Below are positions 13,611-26,800 of a stretch of 64,000 bases of DNA, in pieces. A program made the position numbers and the translations under genes. The stretch comes from Anarhynchus alexandrinus (Eukaryota; Chordata; Aves; Charadriiformes; Charadriidae). How positions within the stretch are numbered: the stretch's first letter is position 1; every line of letters begins with the position of its first letter. The notes under the pieces were generated by a model. That model worked only from the letters and a program-made list of their open reading frames with translations, searched no databases and was not told the DNA's origin. Location: positions 74,161 through 138,160 of the forward strand of contig VUYV01000055.1 of assembly GCA_008711295.1 (NCBI GenBank), written 5' to 3'.

Positions 13611-16467
13611 ATGGAATGGTAATGGAATGGTAAATATGGTAAGGAAAAGATGTTTTTTCCAAATTCTAGGTAAGGTGTGTTTTCTTGCATCATGTTTACT
13701 TCTTTTCTTTTATAAAAGTTACATTCTGTCCTCAGTCTAAGGATGTCAAGAGGTGTTCCCCTATGAACAGAGAGCAGTTGCTAACCCTAAATTAATAAGT
13801 GAATTAAATGCTTGTGAAAGTACCAGCTGACAGCCTTAGGGATGAAAAGATTACTGAAAAGATACTCCTCTGTATACAATTCTACCAAGTACCAGCAGTA
13901 TTTTGTGGAAACATCTTACAGTGAAGTCATTAGTCCATTTTGAAGAGGTCACAACTCCAGGGGTCGAACCAGGTTACTAAGATCTGAATTCGAACACACT
14001 GGTCCCAAATAAATGAGGAACTAGGCCACTGAAATTAATCAAGTTAGACAATGGAAATGGAAAGAAAGCAAGGTACTTAGATGTGCCCTAACTATTTTAA
14101 TCTTGCCATGTGAAGGATCAATGTAATTGTACTGAAGTGGCTTAAGCTAAGGTGTTTCTCACTAGCTGAGGAACTGGTCCATGAATAAATACTAGATTCA
14201 CATGTACAGCATCTTTTATTTGAAGAGCAAATAGAGCAACAATCAAAGTCAGAAATGTGGATTAGCTACATATTCACTTATTGATCAACTTCCATCTGAA
14301 ATCACTTTCAGCAATAAGCATTATCAGTTGTGCGACAAGAACATAATAAAGATTTCTTATAAAAAAACCACAGTTTTTCTTTGGTTATATGCTGAAACTT
14401 CTCAAAACACAGGACAAAGTATCCATGAATTATATATCCATTACAATTTTTGCAAAGAATTTGTAAGTTTCAAATTTTTATTTTCCCTGGTTGGATCTAG
14501 GATCTTCTGGTCTCCTAGTGAATATTTATTAAAGTATTTGCAATTATTTTAGTCTAAACTAATATTGCATTTCTTTCCCAAACACTAAATTAATGTTTTA
14601 ATACTCCCCTCCCCATAACTGATGATTACCTAAAAAACACTTTGGTAGTCAAACAAATAGTTTGACTATTGAGGTCGAGGCAAGACTCTTGGAAGACTAT
14701 GAGTTGGAGGTTAATTTGGCTTTTCTTCTCATTCGTGGCACCAGATGTTCTGCCAAGTTTACTGTCCCTAATATAGCCATCTATGGAAGCAACCCAATGT
14801 TCCAGTCTCCCATTTGGAGCTTTGATACCTTACATTTACTTCAGGCCTCATAAATAGCAAACTCATCTTGGACTTTGAGGTAAAAGTGTCTCAAGTAGCA
14901 TGCCAAAGTTCAGTTTGTGTTCTTTCGGTTGGTTGGTTGTGTTTTGCTTTTTTCCCCCTGGGCAGCGTACCTATTAAAATCAAAACCTAGAATTCTTACT
15001 TAGGCACAAATACACTTAGCAACTATTTAAAATTTTAATAAAATATGTAGGGGCCTTTCCTTTCCTGTCTCAGCCCCTTAGGACCAGTGAGTAACAAGTT
15101 GACATTTGCTGATATCTAGTGAACAGAGTTTATTGAAAGAATTAATGAAGAGCTGCTTATTAAAATATTAGTAACATGCTATGTGACTGACAGCTGTTAA
15201 CAGTTGAATTTGTAAAGAAGACTAGGCAGCATATTATGTCTTCTGTATAGAAATGGATAACGTAATATAAAGTGCTGTTAAAATTAAGAAATTATTTAGG
15301 TTTCTAGTGTAGCTTAAGCAAATTCCTTACCATAATTAAAAAGATAGAAGAAATCTTTCCAGACACAGACAGGAACATACACGGACTCCTTTGATGATAA
15401 TTCAGCTTTAAAACATTCTCCTTAAGAATTGTGCAAGTAATAAAGATGATTCTCAGAACTAGAAACTTTCTTTCTACAGGATGTAATAATATTTGGACTT
15501 ACTTGAAATAAAATTTCAAATCCCATTAAGCTATAATGATATTAAAAGTCCTTCAGAAGGTGGGGGGAAAAAAAAAAAGAAAAAAACCCCAACGATCCAG
15601 AACACAAACTAGAAAAATATTCTGAGATTCCATGCTCTCAAGAGCAGAAACAATGAAATGCCTATTGCATATTTATTAAGAGTGTCTTCACCAGCTACAA
15701 AACCAACACGTGCACATACTGAGTCAATGAAAGGATGACTGCACATGTGTTCAGGCAAAGTATAAACACCTGTGTCGTGCAGCTTCAGTGAGACTCTGAA
15801 GAGTGCAGTCTTCAGAGGGTTGACGTTGTTATTTTGTGGCTGGCTGCCTTGGTCTGGCTTTGGCAACATGCACACTGTGATGTTCCCCAAGGGTGAATCT
15901 TGGGGATTAGCTCATGCTGAGAACTACACAAGAGACTGGGGATATTGACTTGGGTATGTGTATCAGAAAAGATTGCAAAAACACTGACTGCAGAGGAAAC
16001 TGTACCCATTCTGGTGTGGACAGCAACATATTCTTATTTCAGTTTCTGTAGCCCTTCTGTGTCAAACCTTTAATTTTGCTTCCGCACACTTTTTTTATTT
16101 TGTTTTCCAAGCAAGTACATAAGACCGTATGGCTTCAAGGCTACTATGTCAGTATTTTGCAAAGACAGTACAAAGGAAATGTCATGAAAATGGTTTTGTC
16201 ATTCTCTAAATGAAATGCTTAAAGCCTGCTGTTATTGAAAAAGTGGCAAGCCCTCATCTTAAACTGTTTTTTCTGTTTAAACTTCAAATTCTAGAGACGT
16301 GATGCTTCCTTGTGAATAGAGAGAAATAGTTGTATTTATCTGAATTTGAGGTTTCTAATTTCCACTAACTTAACTGGTTTAAGATACCACCTTCAGGAGT
16401 TTCTCTTAGGAATTTTCTTTGGTTTTGAAACGAGTTATTGAAAAAGTGTATAAGAAGCTAGTGTAAA
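13611..16467. other. Non-coding DNA between CR1 and the first LTR
   Basis: AT-rich single-copy sequence. Apart from an A-rich run near 15,568-15,590 nothing was recognised. Confidence 0.6.
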
Positions 16468-16472
16468 ATCCT
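16468..16472. repeat. Target-site duplication ATCCT (left copy)
   Basis: Five bases directly outside the left boundary of the LTR, identical to the five bases at 17610-17614. Confidence 0.9.
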
Positions 16473-17609
16473 TGTGGTTGGTTGACCCTGGCTGGACACC
16501 AGGTGCCCACCAAAGCCACTCTATCACTGCTCTCTTCAGCTGGACAGAGGAGAGAAAATATAACAAAAGGCTTGTGGGTCGAGATCAGGACAGGGAGATC
16601 ACTCGGCAATTACCATCATGGGCAAAACAGGATCGACTTGGGGAAAATAATTTATTACCAACCAAAACCAGAAAAGGGTAATGAGAAATACACCCAAATC
16701 TTAAAAAAACCCTTTCCCCCACCCCTCCCTTCTTCCTGGGCTCAGCTTCACTCCTGATTTTCTCTACCTCCTCCCCTTCAGTGGCGCAGGGGGACAGGGA
16801 ATGGGGGTTGCCATCAGTTCATCACGTGTTGTCTCTACTGCTTCTTCTTCCTCAGGGGAAGGACCCCTCAAACTCTTCCCCTGGTCCAGCATAGGGTCCA
16901 TCCCATGGGAGACAGTCCTCCATGAACATCTCCAACACGAGTCCTTCCCATGAGCCACAGTTCTTCAAAAAGTGCTCCAGCTTGGGACCCTTCCATAGGG
17001 TGCATTCCTTCAGGAACAGACTGCTCCAGTGTGGGTCCCCCACGGGGTCACAAGTCCTGCCAGCAAACCTGCTCCAGTGTGGTCTCCTCTCTCCATGGGG
17101 CCACAGGTCATGCCAGGAGCCTGCTCCAGCGTGGGCTTCCCATGGGGTCACAGCCTCCTTTGGGCATCCACCTGGTCTGGTGTGCACGGGCTGCAGGTGG
17201 ATATCTGCTCCACCACAGATCTCCATGGGCTGCAGAGGGACAGCCTGCCTTACCATGGTCTTTGTCATGGGCTGCAGGGGAATCTCTGCACTGGCGCCTG
17301 GAGCACCTCCTCCCCTTCCTTCTTCACTGACCTTGGTGTCTGCAGGGCTATTTCTTTCACATATTCTCACTCCTCTCTCTGCCTGCAGTTGCTGTTGCAC
17401 AGCAACTGTTTCCTCCTCTTAAATATGTTATCGCAGAGGTGCTACCACCATTGCTGATGGGCTTGGCCTTGGCCAGCGGCAGGTCTGTCTTGGAGCTGGT
17501 TGGTGTTGGCTCTATTGGACAAAAGAGAAGCTTTTAGCAGCTTCCCACAGAAGCCACCCCTGTAGCCCCCCCCCCAGCTACCAAAACCTTGCCACGCAAA
17601 GCCAATACA
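16473..17609 (-). mobile_element. Solo LTR of an avian endogenous retrovirus (1,137 bp)
   Basis: The element starts TGTGGTTGG and ends CCAATACA on the plus strand, so it has TG...CA ends, and it is bounded by identical 5-bp duplications (ATCCT). In minus orientation a TATTTAA promoter-type box lies at 17419-17425 and an AATAAA polyadenylation signal at 16651-16656. The body carries degenerate repeats of about 40 bp containing CTCCAG and CCACGGGGTC words (about 16,870-17,270). No internal retroviral genes are present, so it is a solo LTR left by recombination between two LTRs. The 5-bp duplication suits a class III (ERVL-like) origin. Open frames of 126 to 182 codons inside it come from the GC-rich repeats. 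I recognise the sequence as an LTR widespread in bird genomes but cannot assign a subfamily name with certainty. Confidence 0.93.
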
Positions 17610-17614
17610 ATCCT
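17610..17614. repeat. Target-site duplication ATCCT (right copy)
   Basis: Matches 16468-16472 exactly and defines the right boundary of the LTR insertion. Confidence 0.9.
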
Positions 17615-20481
17615 ACAAAATGAAATGCGCTTATGTGACAATGAAAACTCTTGACCTAATGATGGTGTACTAATACTGGAAATAATACACTTTGTCTTGG
17701 AATTTGTGGGTAGAAAGCTTCTCTATGATAATTTTGAAGATGCTGCCATTGTCCAAACTCTCTAAAAGAAGGATATATAAGCATTCTGAGTTGACCATTA
17801 TTTTTCACCTGTGGTTTTAACATTTTTCCCCTGAGATTTGTTTTTCTTTCATTTATAATTCAGCGATGACTGTTCATAATTGTAATTACTGTGTTTGATC
17901 TTTAATTTGGGTGTTATTGTACCATGGCAAAGATATGTGCAATACTAGAAATCTCAAGAGGCATAGAAAGACAATGATAAGAATTGGCCTACTATTTCCT
18001 GTGCTCTAGATTTTTACAAGTTAGTAATTTCTTGAATACATTTACTTAGTATTCAGTAACTTAAAACACCCCTTCATTTTGTAGGAAGGAATCTTTTGAA
18101 GCTAACTGAGGTGTAGTTTGTACATTAAGGAAGATATTTTGAGGAAGAAAATTTCGTTAAATTCCAGATCAGTAAGAATTCAGGGACAGCAGCTCTAGTT
18201 TAACAAATATATGTGACTTTTCTGAGGAAAATAGAGCAAAGTGACAAAGGGATGTAGTTGACATTATTTTGTTTAGACTTTTAAAGCACATTTTACGTGG
18301 CATGACAGATAAAAGCCATTTTGAAAATAAAGTCTCTTGGGGTTATAGGAAGAATAACAAAGTGAATTGGAATGTGGCTAGAGGAAAGAAACAAAGATCT
18401 ATGATTTATGTTGTAAACCTGGGCTAAAAGGCAGTCATTTGTGCAGTCCATTAGACCATATTTGCTATTTTTTTATGTAGCTCCTGAATCTTTTTTCTAG
18501 CAGTAAACTATCGAGTTTGTAAATGATATTAATTTGGTTTTAATCCCTGCAGACAGTATGTAATTATATATTAGTAACCTAATTCTAGAGCCTAGTGAGT
18601 CTGGGTAATCAAATTCAGCATAAACTAATTAGGTGTTGAGCGTCAATTTATTTGATCTCCTTTACAAATACTTATTTTAATGCATTTCTATAACATTGAT
18701 GGAGAAAAAAATCTTAATATTGTACCTTTTTACTGCTCATCTTTATCTGCTTATGTTAAAAAAAAATCAAACTGTGTTAATAATTGTATGATAAAAGATG
18801 TTAATTCCTTGCCTGCTGCTAGTCATTGGTTAAATTTAAAAGGTTGAGTTAAACTATACTGTTACATTTGCTTGTCTTTATATTATTGTTGAACTAGAGA
18901 CAAATTTGTGTATTACAGCTCTAAACAACAGCGTACCTTTCTGTAAATGAGAGGGAACCCGAAGCAGAAGCTGCACAGAAGTCCGTTTTCTTTAATAGAA
19001 TCATATTTCAGCAGAGCTCTTACATTGATTTTTACCTATATGTGTGGTCTAGTTCAGCATATTCCTAATTTTGCTATAATGGTTTAGCTGCCTTTTTTTG
19101 AAGGAGGACTGTGACTGACTCTTTAATTGACTCTGAAAATTTAGAGCAGAAAGCATTACAGCCCCAAACCAATACACCATGGGAAGGAACAGAGGGTGGA
19201 AGAATGAAAAGGAGGTTATATTAATCCTGGGTTCTTTGTACTAACAAAATGCATGTTCAGCTATGTAAATAGTAACAGTTACAAGGGGAAAGGGAGTAAA
19301 AAATTCAAGCCAGCTGCTTTCTTCCTCATACATGCTGTAATAAAAGTAGAATTTCAAATATCTTTTGCGACTATGACTAGGAAATACGTGGAATTATTTG
19401 GGATAAAGTTTGTTATTAATAAATAAAAAAGTTTGCATGTTAAATGACTGTGGAAGTTGTTAGATTTACAGTTTTAACTGAGAACCCAGTGCTTAAGATG
19501 AATAGTCCAAGGACACTCTGAGTAAACATCATAAAGCACTTTAACTCAACAACATTTTTTGGCTTTTTCATTACTAAGTCTGGATGACTTGGCACAATAT
19601 AGTTCTACAACAGGAACTTCAGATTTTGGATCTATTAACAGCACATAAATTATTTATTAACTTACGGTATATCAGGAGTAATTTGGCAGTTGGCAGGCAT
19701 CTGTGAGCCATAGACTAACATAACACCACTGTTGTGTCTAATACCTTCTGAGCAATCTATTTCAGACCAGAACGTTTTAAACAGAAACTCTTATTTTATT
19801 TTTTTGCTAAGGACATAAAAGACACTTAAGCTGCTTTGTTCACTCGCTATTGCTCTGTTTATAGGCATAACTCTATGTTTTATATTGACTGAAAGGAGGG
19901 ACTGAGTATGTTGCCAATTGTTTCTGAAAGCAACATCACATAGCAGAGGAAGGGATTTTCACTGTATGTGAAAATCAGCAACACGGAGACATTCTGAAGC
20001 AATTTTGTGATCTCGTTACAATGGAGGAAAAGGTGGCAACAGTAGCAAGACACAGTTGTAGACAGCAGCAGCCCATGTCTTCAGAATGATCTCATCAGGG
20101 AGACCAGTCTTGTTGGAGAGAAATGGCTTGCTTCCCGACGTGCTTGTGCCAGGCAAAATTTAGCAGGTAAACAATTGTCATTGTGCTAAAAAAAGATTTT
20201 CTAATTCTCCCATTGCTTAAACTCTGCACTTTTACTCCATATCTTGCAACTGTGAAATCAATAGCATGTTGTTGCTTTCTCTAGTTGCTGCTGCTTCTCC
20301 TCTGTAGAGTAATTCAAAGCACTGATAGCCTTTGAGGTTTCTGTTGCTTTCTGAAGTACCTTGAGCTTTCTAAGCTACCTGACATTTCAGTATCACCAAT
20401 ACTCGTTCCCCCTGAAATGTTATCTTGTCATAGTAGATCAAGAGCTTAGAAAAAAAAAACAACAAACCTTAGGCATTTTCC
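17615..20481. other. AT-rich non-coding DNA with homeodomain-type words
   Basis: No gene or element was recognised. The part near 18,400-18,700 has many TAAT, TAATTAG and TAATCAAA words, and could be a conserved non-coding element. This cannot be judged without an alignment. Confidence 0.5.
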
Positions 20482-20820
20482 TTTTCAGATGTCTTCCTAT
20501 GGAAAAGAAAGGCTTCAACAGAAGGGGATTTACCCCAAAACCGGAGCTTTTGAAAACTTCCCCTTAAATTTCAAAATAGGCCCTGTCCCTATTTAGGGCC
20601 TCAAGTTGAGCCAAATGAGAGGAACAGATGAGGATATCAACAAGGATGTGTTTTCAGATGTGTTCCTATGGAAAAGAAAGGTTTCAGCAGAAGGGGATTT
20701 ATCTGAAAACAAGAGCTTTTGAAAATTGCCCTGTAAATTTCAAAACAGGCCCTGTCCCTTCTTAGGACTCCAAGTTAAGCTAAATAAGAGGAACTCATGA
20801 GGATATTGACAAGGAGGCAG
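20482..20820. repeat. Tandem duplication, two diverged copies of about 170 bp
   Basis: Copy 1 (20482-20650) and copy 2 (20651-20820) both begin TTTTCAGATGT and share long words such as CCTATGGAAAAGAAAGG, AGAAGGGGATTTA and CAGGCCCTGTCCC in the same order. They are diverged by scattered substitutions, roughly a tenth of positions by eye. A third start, TTTTC, follows at 20821 and then the similarity is lost. No protein is implied. Confidence 0.92.
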
Positions 20821-23066
20821 TTTTCTTTAGATGAACTAAAAGTTTTAGCATATTGAGTTAGAAATGCTCAGTAATGTGTCTTCAGTAGCTTAAAATATTT
20901 ACATTTTTCCATGAAAACATTAAAAGGACTAATCCCCTATGAATACCAAGTTCTGAGTGAGAATTTAATCTCTTGAACTACCACTGAATTTAGAAGTGAA
21001 TGTTACATATCACTGAAATTGTTCACATAGAGTTTTACGAATTAAACCATAATATTTCACAGGAAAATGTCAGTTATAGTCAAATATAATTTGGAAATGC
21101 CAAAATTATTTTCATTCAAATTTACATTTAAAGACAAACACAACAATTTCATTTTAGTATAAAATTATATCTTAAAAAAAAAATAAAATGCCCCAAGCTA
21201 CCAAAATTCCAAAACTGAAGTGGTACAGCATACTGAAGTTCTGATTAAAAATGGCTAAAAATATTCTCAAAAAAATATGTTTTTCTAATAGATTTTTTTT
21301 AACCATCTGAACAATCATTGACTAATCCTTTTTTTTTTTTTTTGTAAATGTTTATTGACAGAGCTGAAACCATTTCACAACAAATTTTAGTTCTGCTTAA
21401 GAAGAGCATTTTCCATACGACTGGACATGAGAACACAGCCAGTTCTGTTCAAACCAACACATCTTTGTAACTTATTACATCATGAAGCTGCCAAAATGCC
21501 AAACAAAACACTAATCTGAATCTTTTTCTGAATTCTAGAAATGAATAAAATTCACTTCCATTTTCTATTGATTCAGTCTTTATATTGAAAGATCAGAAAT
21601 TTCAATAAAAAGGAAAAAAGGCTATGCAATATTTCTTAAAAGACAAATAAAACCAATAATCTGTGATTAATTTTTCACTGTGACAGATAAACCTATGCCA
21701 CCATTATGTCTGTGTTGGCTGATGTATATTCTATTACTCCAACATGTCCTAAGTGGATTTATGTCATGAAAACATACCTGACTTCTCTGCTCACCTGTAG
21801 TTTAGAGGAAGTTTATGTCTTCCAAACTAAAATAACTATTGTTGGAAGTAGGTATTGCAAAGGTAATGGAGCCAGCTCACCGAGTAATTTTTGTGCATAC
21901 GTTAAATTACGAAGGAATATAATTTTTCAAACAAGTAATAAACAGTTATTAAAAATAGTAATTAAATATTACATTTCTTATCAGTAATACCTTAAAAAGT
22001 AAACCAAACAAAAAAACCCACCAAACCTTAAAAAAAAGGGAAAACCAGCCTTACCAATATTGGTATATAATCAATAAGGGATACTCAAATGGTATAGGGT
22101 ACATTAATATAAAGAGTAAAACCTGAAATCTTGTCAGAATAGAAGACAGGTGAGGTGAATTAACCATACAGTGATGGCCACTCCTAGCAGACAGTGGACA
22201 CCAATTGTGTACTATGGTTGACCACATAATAGACATTTTCTTCATCTGCAAAGAGAGACAGCAGGTAGCTAGTCATCAGAGACATACAGAACCAATTCCA
22301 GAAGTAATTATTAACATTGAATGCTCATTAAGAAATCAGGGATTTTGATAGCATTTGTGTCATTTCATACCACTCCCATTCATGCACTGACCACACACAG
22401 TTTCTGTCACCCATCCCAACACGGGAAAATCTTTATATTTGTGGAATAAGCTAAATGATCTTTCCAAGTCAAGTAAGCTTTTTGATCATTTTCAGAGCAG
22501 GACAATTAGACCAAAAAATGTTATGCTAAAGGGTAAATGGTGAGAACCAGCATATCTGAGTTCACTTACACCCTAAGTACAGCTGCAGGTTTAGGTTAAT
22601 ATGCTGGAGAAATAACAAGGAACTAATTTAATGAAAGGTAGCAAGGTAATTTGTATGTAGAAACCAAATTATTTTTAAAGGTCCTCTCTCCCCCTTTCTA
22701 AAAATGCTGTTAATATATAAAAATATACTATTGTTTCTGGTCACGGACAACTCATTCCCTTTCTTATATTCCAACTTTTTTTCCTCTCTTTCATAGTATA
22801 TAGACTGGCTAGTTTTAAGACACATAATGTTTGCTGTTATAGAGACTATACAGACACATCTCTGCTCCAGAATATGAAATGGTTCATAAATTCAGGGATT
22901 CCTGCCTCACTGGTTTTCAGAACATACCACTGCCCCACCAGCAAAAAGGCCACCCTCTTCTGCTCCTAGAGTACATGACTGCTAGGAGGCTGGATACCAG
23001 ATGCAAATGCGCAACTTTAGCTTGGCAAATTTGTGTTTCTGGTTCTACTTGCATAAAAAATCTGTG

Positions 23067-23146
23067 TTGGTTTTGGGGGTTGTTTGTTTTTTGGTGGGTN
23101 NTTTTGTGGGTTTTTTTTTGTTTTTTTTTTTCCTCTCAAAGAAAGC
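23067..23146. repeat. T/G-rich low-complexity tract containing two N
   Basis: TTTTGGGGGTTGTTTG-type sequence and T runs surround two undetermined bases at 23100-23101. The ambiguity probably reflects homopolymer sequencing trouble. Confidence 0.85.
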
Positions 23147-23718
23147 CCATCCTGCAGGTGTATTATGGATTGACATTTCTAAAATAAACCCCTTGGAGAT
23201 TCACAAAGCAGGCAGCTGGGAAGCTGGCACATAAATGAAAGAATAAAGGTACTTTTGTATTTTTTGCTGAAGCAAATGATGGTATTTAAAGGTCCACTGT
23301 CAATTTTTAAGTCATCCTTTTTTGTTTGGTTTTTGTTTGGGGGGGTAGCATGTTTGTTTTTTTTCCCTGTTTCCTACTATTATTACAATCAGTGTTTCAG
23401 ATTATGGTAATACAAAGAGAGGGGAAGGGGGAAAAAGTCATCCTTCCATTGAAAGAAATGCATGTACTTAGGTAGGCATCATATAGAGTTATTTTCAACA
23501 CTTTATACTCATCTGATCTGATTTATTGGCCTTCCACATACAACAGAAGACTCAAAAGCTAGAGTAACACTTGTCAAACAGACATATCGGTAAAGAAAAC
23601 CAGAACAAGAATCTCAGTGCCTGATGTCCTTTAAATTCATGTCTTTATAAATGTATATACGCTCTTATCCAAACACACACATTATATTTGTCATTGGCTG
23701 GAGATATGTTTGTTATAT

Positions 23719-23800
23719 TTAAAAAAAAACCAAAACCAAACAATAAACCACCACCACCACAAAAAAAAACCAAACCAAAACAAAAACAAAAACCCAAACA
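23719..23800. repeat. A/C-rich low-complexity tract
   Basis: Runs of A broken by CC, CAAA and four CCA units. There is no detectable element attached to it. Confidence 0.85.
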
Positions 23801-26800
23801 GACAAAGTTAAAACCTCTGGGCAGGGACAGACCAGGCATTGCTGGGTAAGGAGGCAGCCAATAGAATCCCTGGGCAGCAAACAGAAAGAAAATGTTCATG
23901 GAGGTGGACCTGAGCTTGGCAAGACAAGAACTGACTGTTGTGCAGAAGTTGGGAACAGAGACGGAATGGGTGAGACAGGAGACAACTCATGTTATAGTGC
24001 ATTAGGATAAGTCAGAGGAAACAAAGTTAAGGAATATAATGTACATGAACATACAAATGAAGCAAATCACTGAACTTTCACAGAAGTGAGTTAGGCAATG
24101 GTAACAGTAATAGACCTCCAGATTGGATAATTTACTTTGCAGCTAGATTGCCTCCAGAAACTGTGTCAGCATTTGGTATCCAAACTACCTTGTGCACGTA
24201 CTCTTTGAAGGAAGATTCTTTACAACATTCTTGGAAAGGAGAGAACAAAAACCCAAGAGAGATAGCTTTTTGCCATTTTAATATTGCACTCTAAAGCAGA
24301 AATAGAAAGGTAGGCATCTTGATATTTAACCCAACTCAGCTGAACATTCAGATAATGTGCTAAGTATGTCGTGCTAATGGCAGAATAGATATGATTTTCA
24401 AATTCAGGTACAAAGTGTGGACATCTATCTTATACTGTCTGATCTGCAGATACAACACCTCTCAATCATCCACCACCTTTTTCTTGTCCAAACAGACAAG
24501 GGTTTAACTTTGCCATGTTGTTGAAATCTATATCAGCTAGAGGGTGGGTTGCAGAAGGCTGCTATACTTTGTATTATATTCCTTGTTGCTGTCTCTTACA
24601 TGGCCAAGAGAATCCCTGTTTCTCCAGTAAGATCAGAGTGAATGGCTGATCTTGAATGTGGAGATCCAGCAGGTAGATTATTCCAAAGAAGTTTTAAAAG
24701 TAGCTAACCATCCCGGATTCATCAACAGAATGCCAGCATTTAGCCTAATTAAAATATTAAAACTAGTGATATTTGAGGGATGAAGGGAGAATGAAAGTTT
24801 TTCATTCCTGAAAAACGTTCAGGTAGAGGAGTGGACACAAGTGTTGTGTCAACACCAGCAAGTAGCTCAGTAATAGTGAATCTACCAAGTGAAATGGATG
24901 ATGCTAAGGATCCGGTGTCCGCACTGCCTGTTTTTCATGGGGGTTTACTTCAGACTTGTTTTAGTTTGGTCCGGTGGCCTGATTTCCCAATAGTTGTTGG
25001 ATGGCACTCAGTGTGGTAGAGAGAACATCTTCCAGAATAGCTTCATTTGAGAGAAATCTAGCTCATGCACTCCCGAAGCTGCTCCGCTCCAAGAACCAAA
25101 GCAGTTAGAAAAGCACAGCTTTCAAAACAATCTCAGCAAAGCTAGCTTTTCAAGCTAAAATGTTAATGTAGATGCACCCAGCAGAAGTGAGAGACTCGAA
25201 CTGGCACTGCAGTATCACTTTGAGGAAAAACATGTAATTTTTCTTTCTAGCACATGCTTACACTCTTATTATCTTCATGTGGCTGAGAATGAAGAGAACT
25301 CTGCTTCCTCTGAAAGACCCAGAAAGGATAAGGATAACGATATTCAAGAAAACGTTCTCTTATCATCTTCATTCATAGACTCCAAGTAGGGCATTTAGCT
25401 CGAGCCAGACTGAGGGATGTATTGATTTGACAACCACTATTTATGATAACAAACACTGTTTTCTCTTACAGCGAGCTGACATCTGCTTTTCTCTGATGGA
25501 AATGAAATTATAGAGAAGAGAGAAAAAGGAAGTCACTCATGACTCATTGCATTTTCACGACAGCAAATGTTTTTACAGACATCAGAAGGCAGATGCTCAC
25601 CACATACATTTTAATACATTTAAATTATCATGTCCCACTCCTAAAATCTCTGTGTTTATTATGTTATCCCCTGAAAGATACCAGGGGCCACATCTATAAA
25701 TAGCTGCCAGATTTGTATACAAAGTGAATATCCCACAGCAGAACATGTAAACTTTAAACCAAAACTCTGGAAATCTGTTTGCTCCCTACAAACCTAAATA
25801 ATAAGCCCCAGTCTGCAGTTAAATTTGCCTTTTTATTGTATGTATTCCAATAATTATCAGGATGTCTGTACTATATTAACATCAACATCAACATAAAAGC
25901 TATAGTTTGTTTTATAAACTGCTCTTTAAAATATGCATGTTTAAGGTATGTTTATATATATTTAACAGTCAAGCTGCCATATCTAATCCAGCATAATAGT
26001 CCAGGAGGCTACGGTTGATTTTCTCACTTAGTTTTAACTTTTTATTACAGAATTTTTGAAATAAACTTTAAGAAATTTTTATTAAAATATCTGTACTTTT
26101 TGATTTTTTGTTAATGTCATCCTAGAATTCAGTTTGTAGTCCAGCAACTTTGTATGAAAGGGACACAAGGGTCAGATTTTATTTGGTTTTGTCAGTCCAA
26201 GAATGAAAGCAGTTTGAGGGACATGAAGTCATGAGACAACAAGAAGCTTTACTATTTTATAGAAATTCATTCTTGCATACAAAAAACCTACATGCATATT
26301 GTACCATACTTATCTCTATACTTTCCACAAAGCAGAGTCTGTCTGGACAAGAACAATTCCTGCTTTCTTGATAGGCCTAACCATAGTTTTTAAATCCAGT
26401 GTTGTCCAAAATAAGTCTCCAAAAGTAGACTGCTCCTAAATATCAAACACCTATTACATTTAAGAATGCATTATTTCTTCAGGGATCTGCACAAACTGTT
26501 TTACGGTTATCAAGAAAGCTGATTTAGCCTGGTCCCTCAAATCTATTTTACTAAAACACATGCATGGTACTACAACATGATGAATTCTCTGAATATATGT
26601 ATAGAGACATACAGACATTTACATTTACACCCTCTCACATATTTATTTATATATGTGCAAGCTGTAATATATGTATAAATGTAAGAACTTTATAAATACA
26701 TATGAAAACATAAATAATTGCTGAAACCTTTTCTTGCTTCTCATTTTTTTGACTTACGAATGATATGATAGGAAAGACATTAGTGTTTAATTACTTCCAG

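Noticed and set aside
16852..17457. Overlapping open frames of 126 to 182 codons
   Set aside because: They lie entirely inside a solo LTR and follow its GC-rich internal repeats, so they are not host or viral genes.
25075..25210. Possible DNA-transposon end (TTAATGTAGATGCACCC)
   Set aside because: One short word without a matching inverted end is not enough to support a call.
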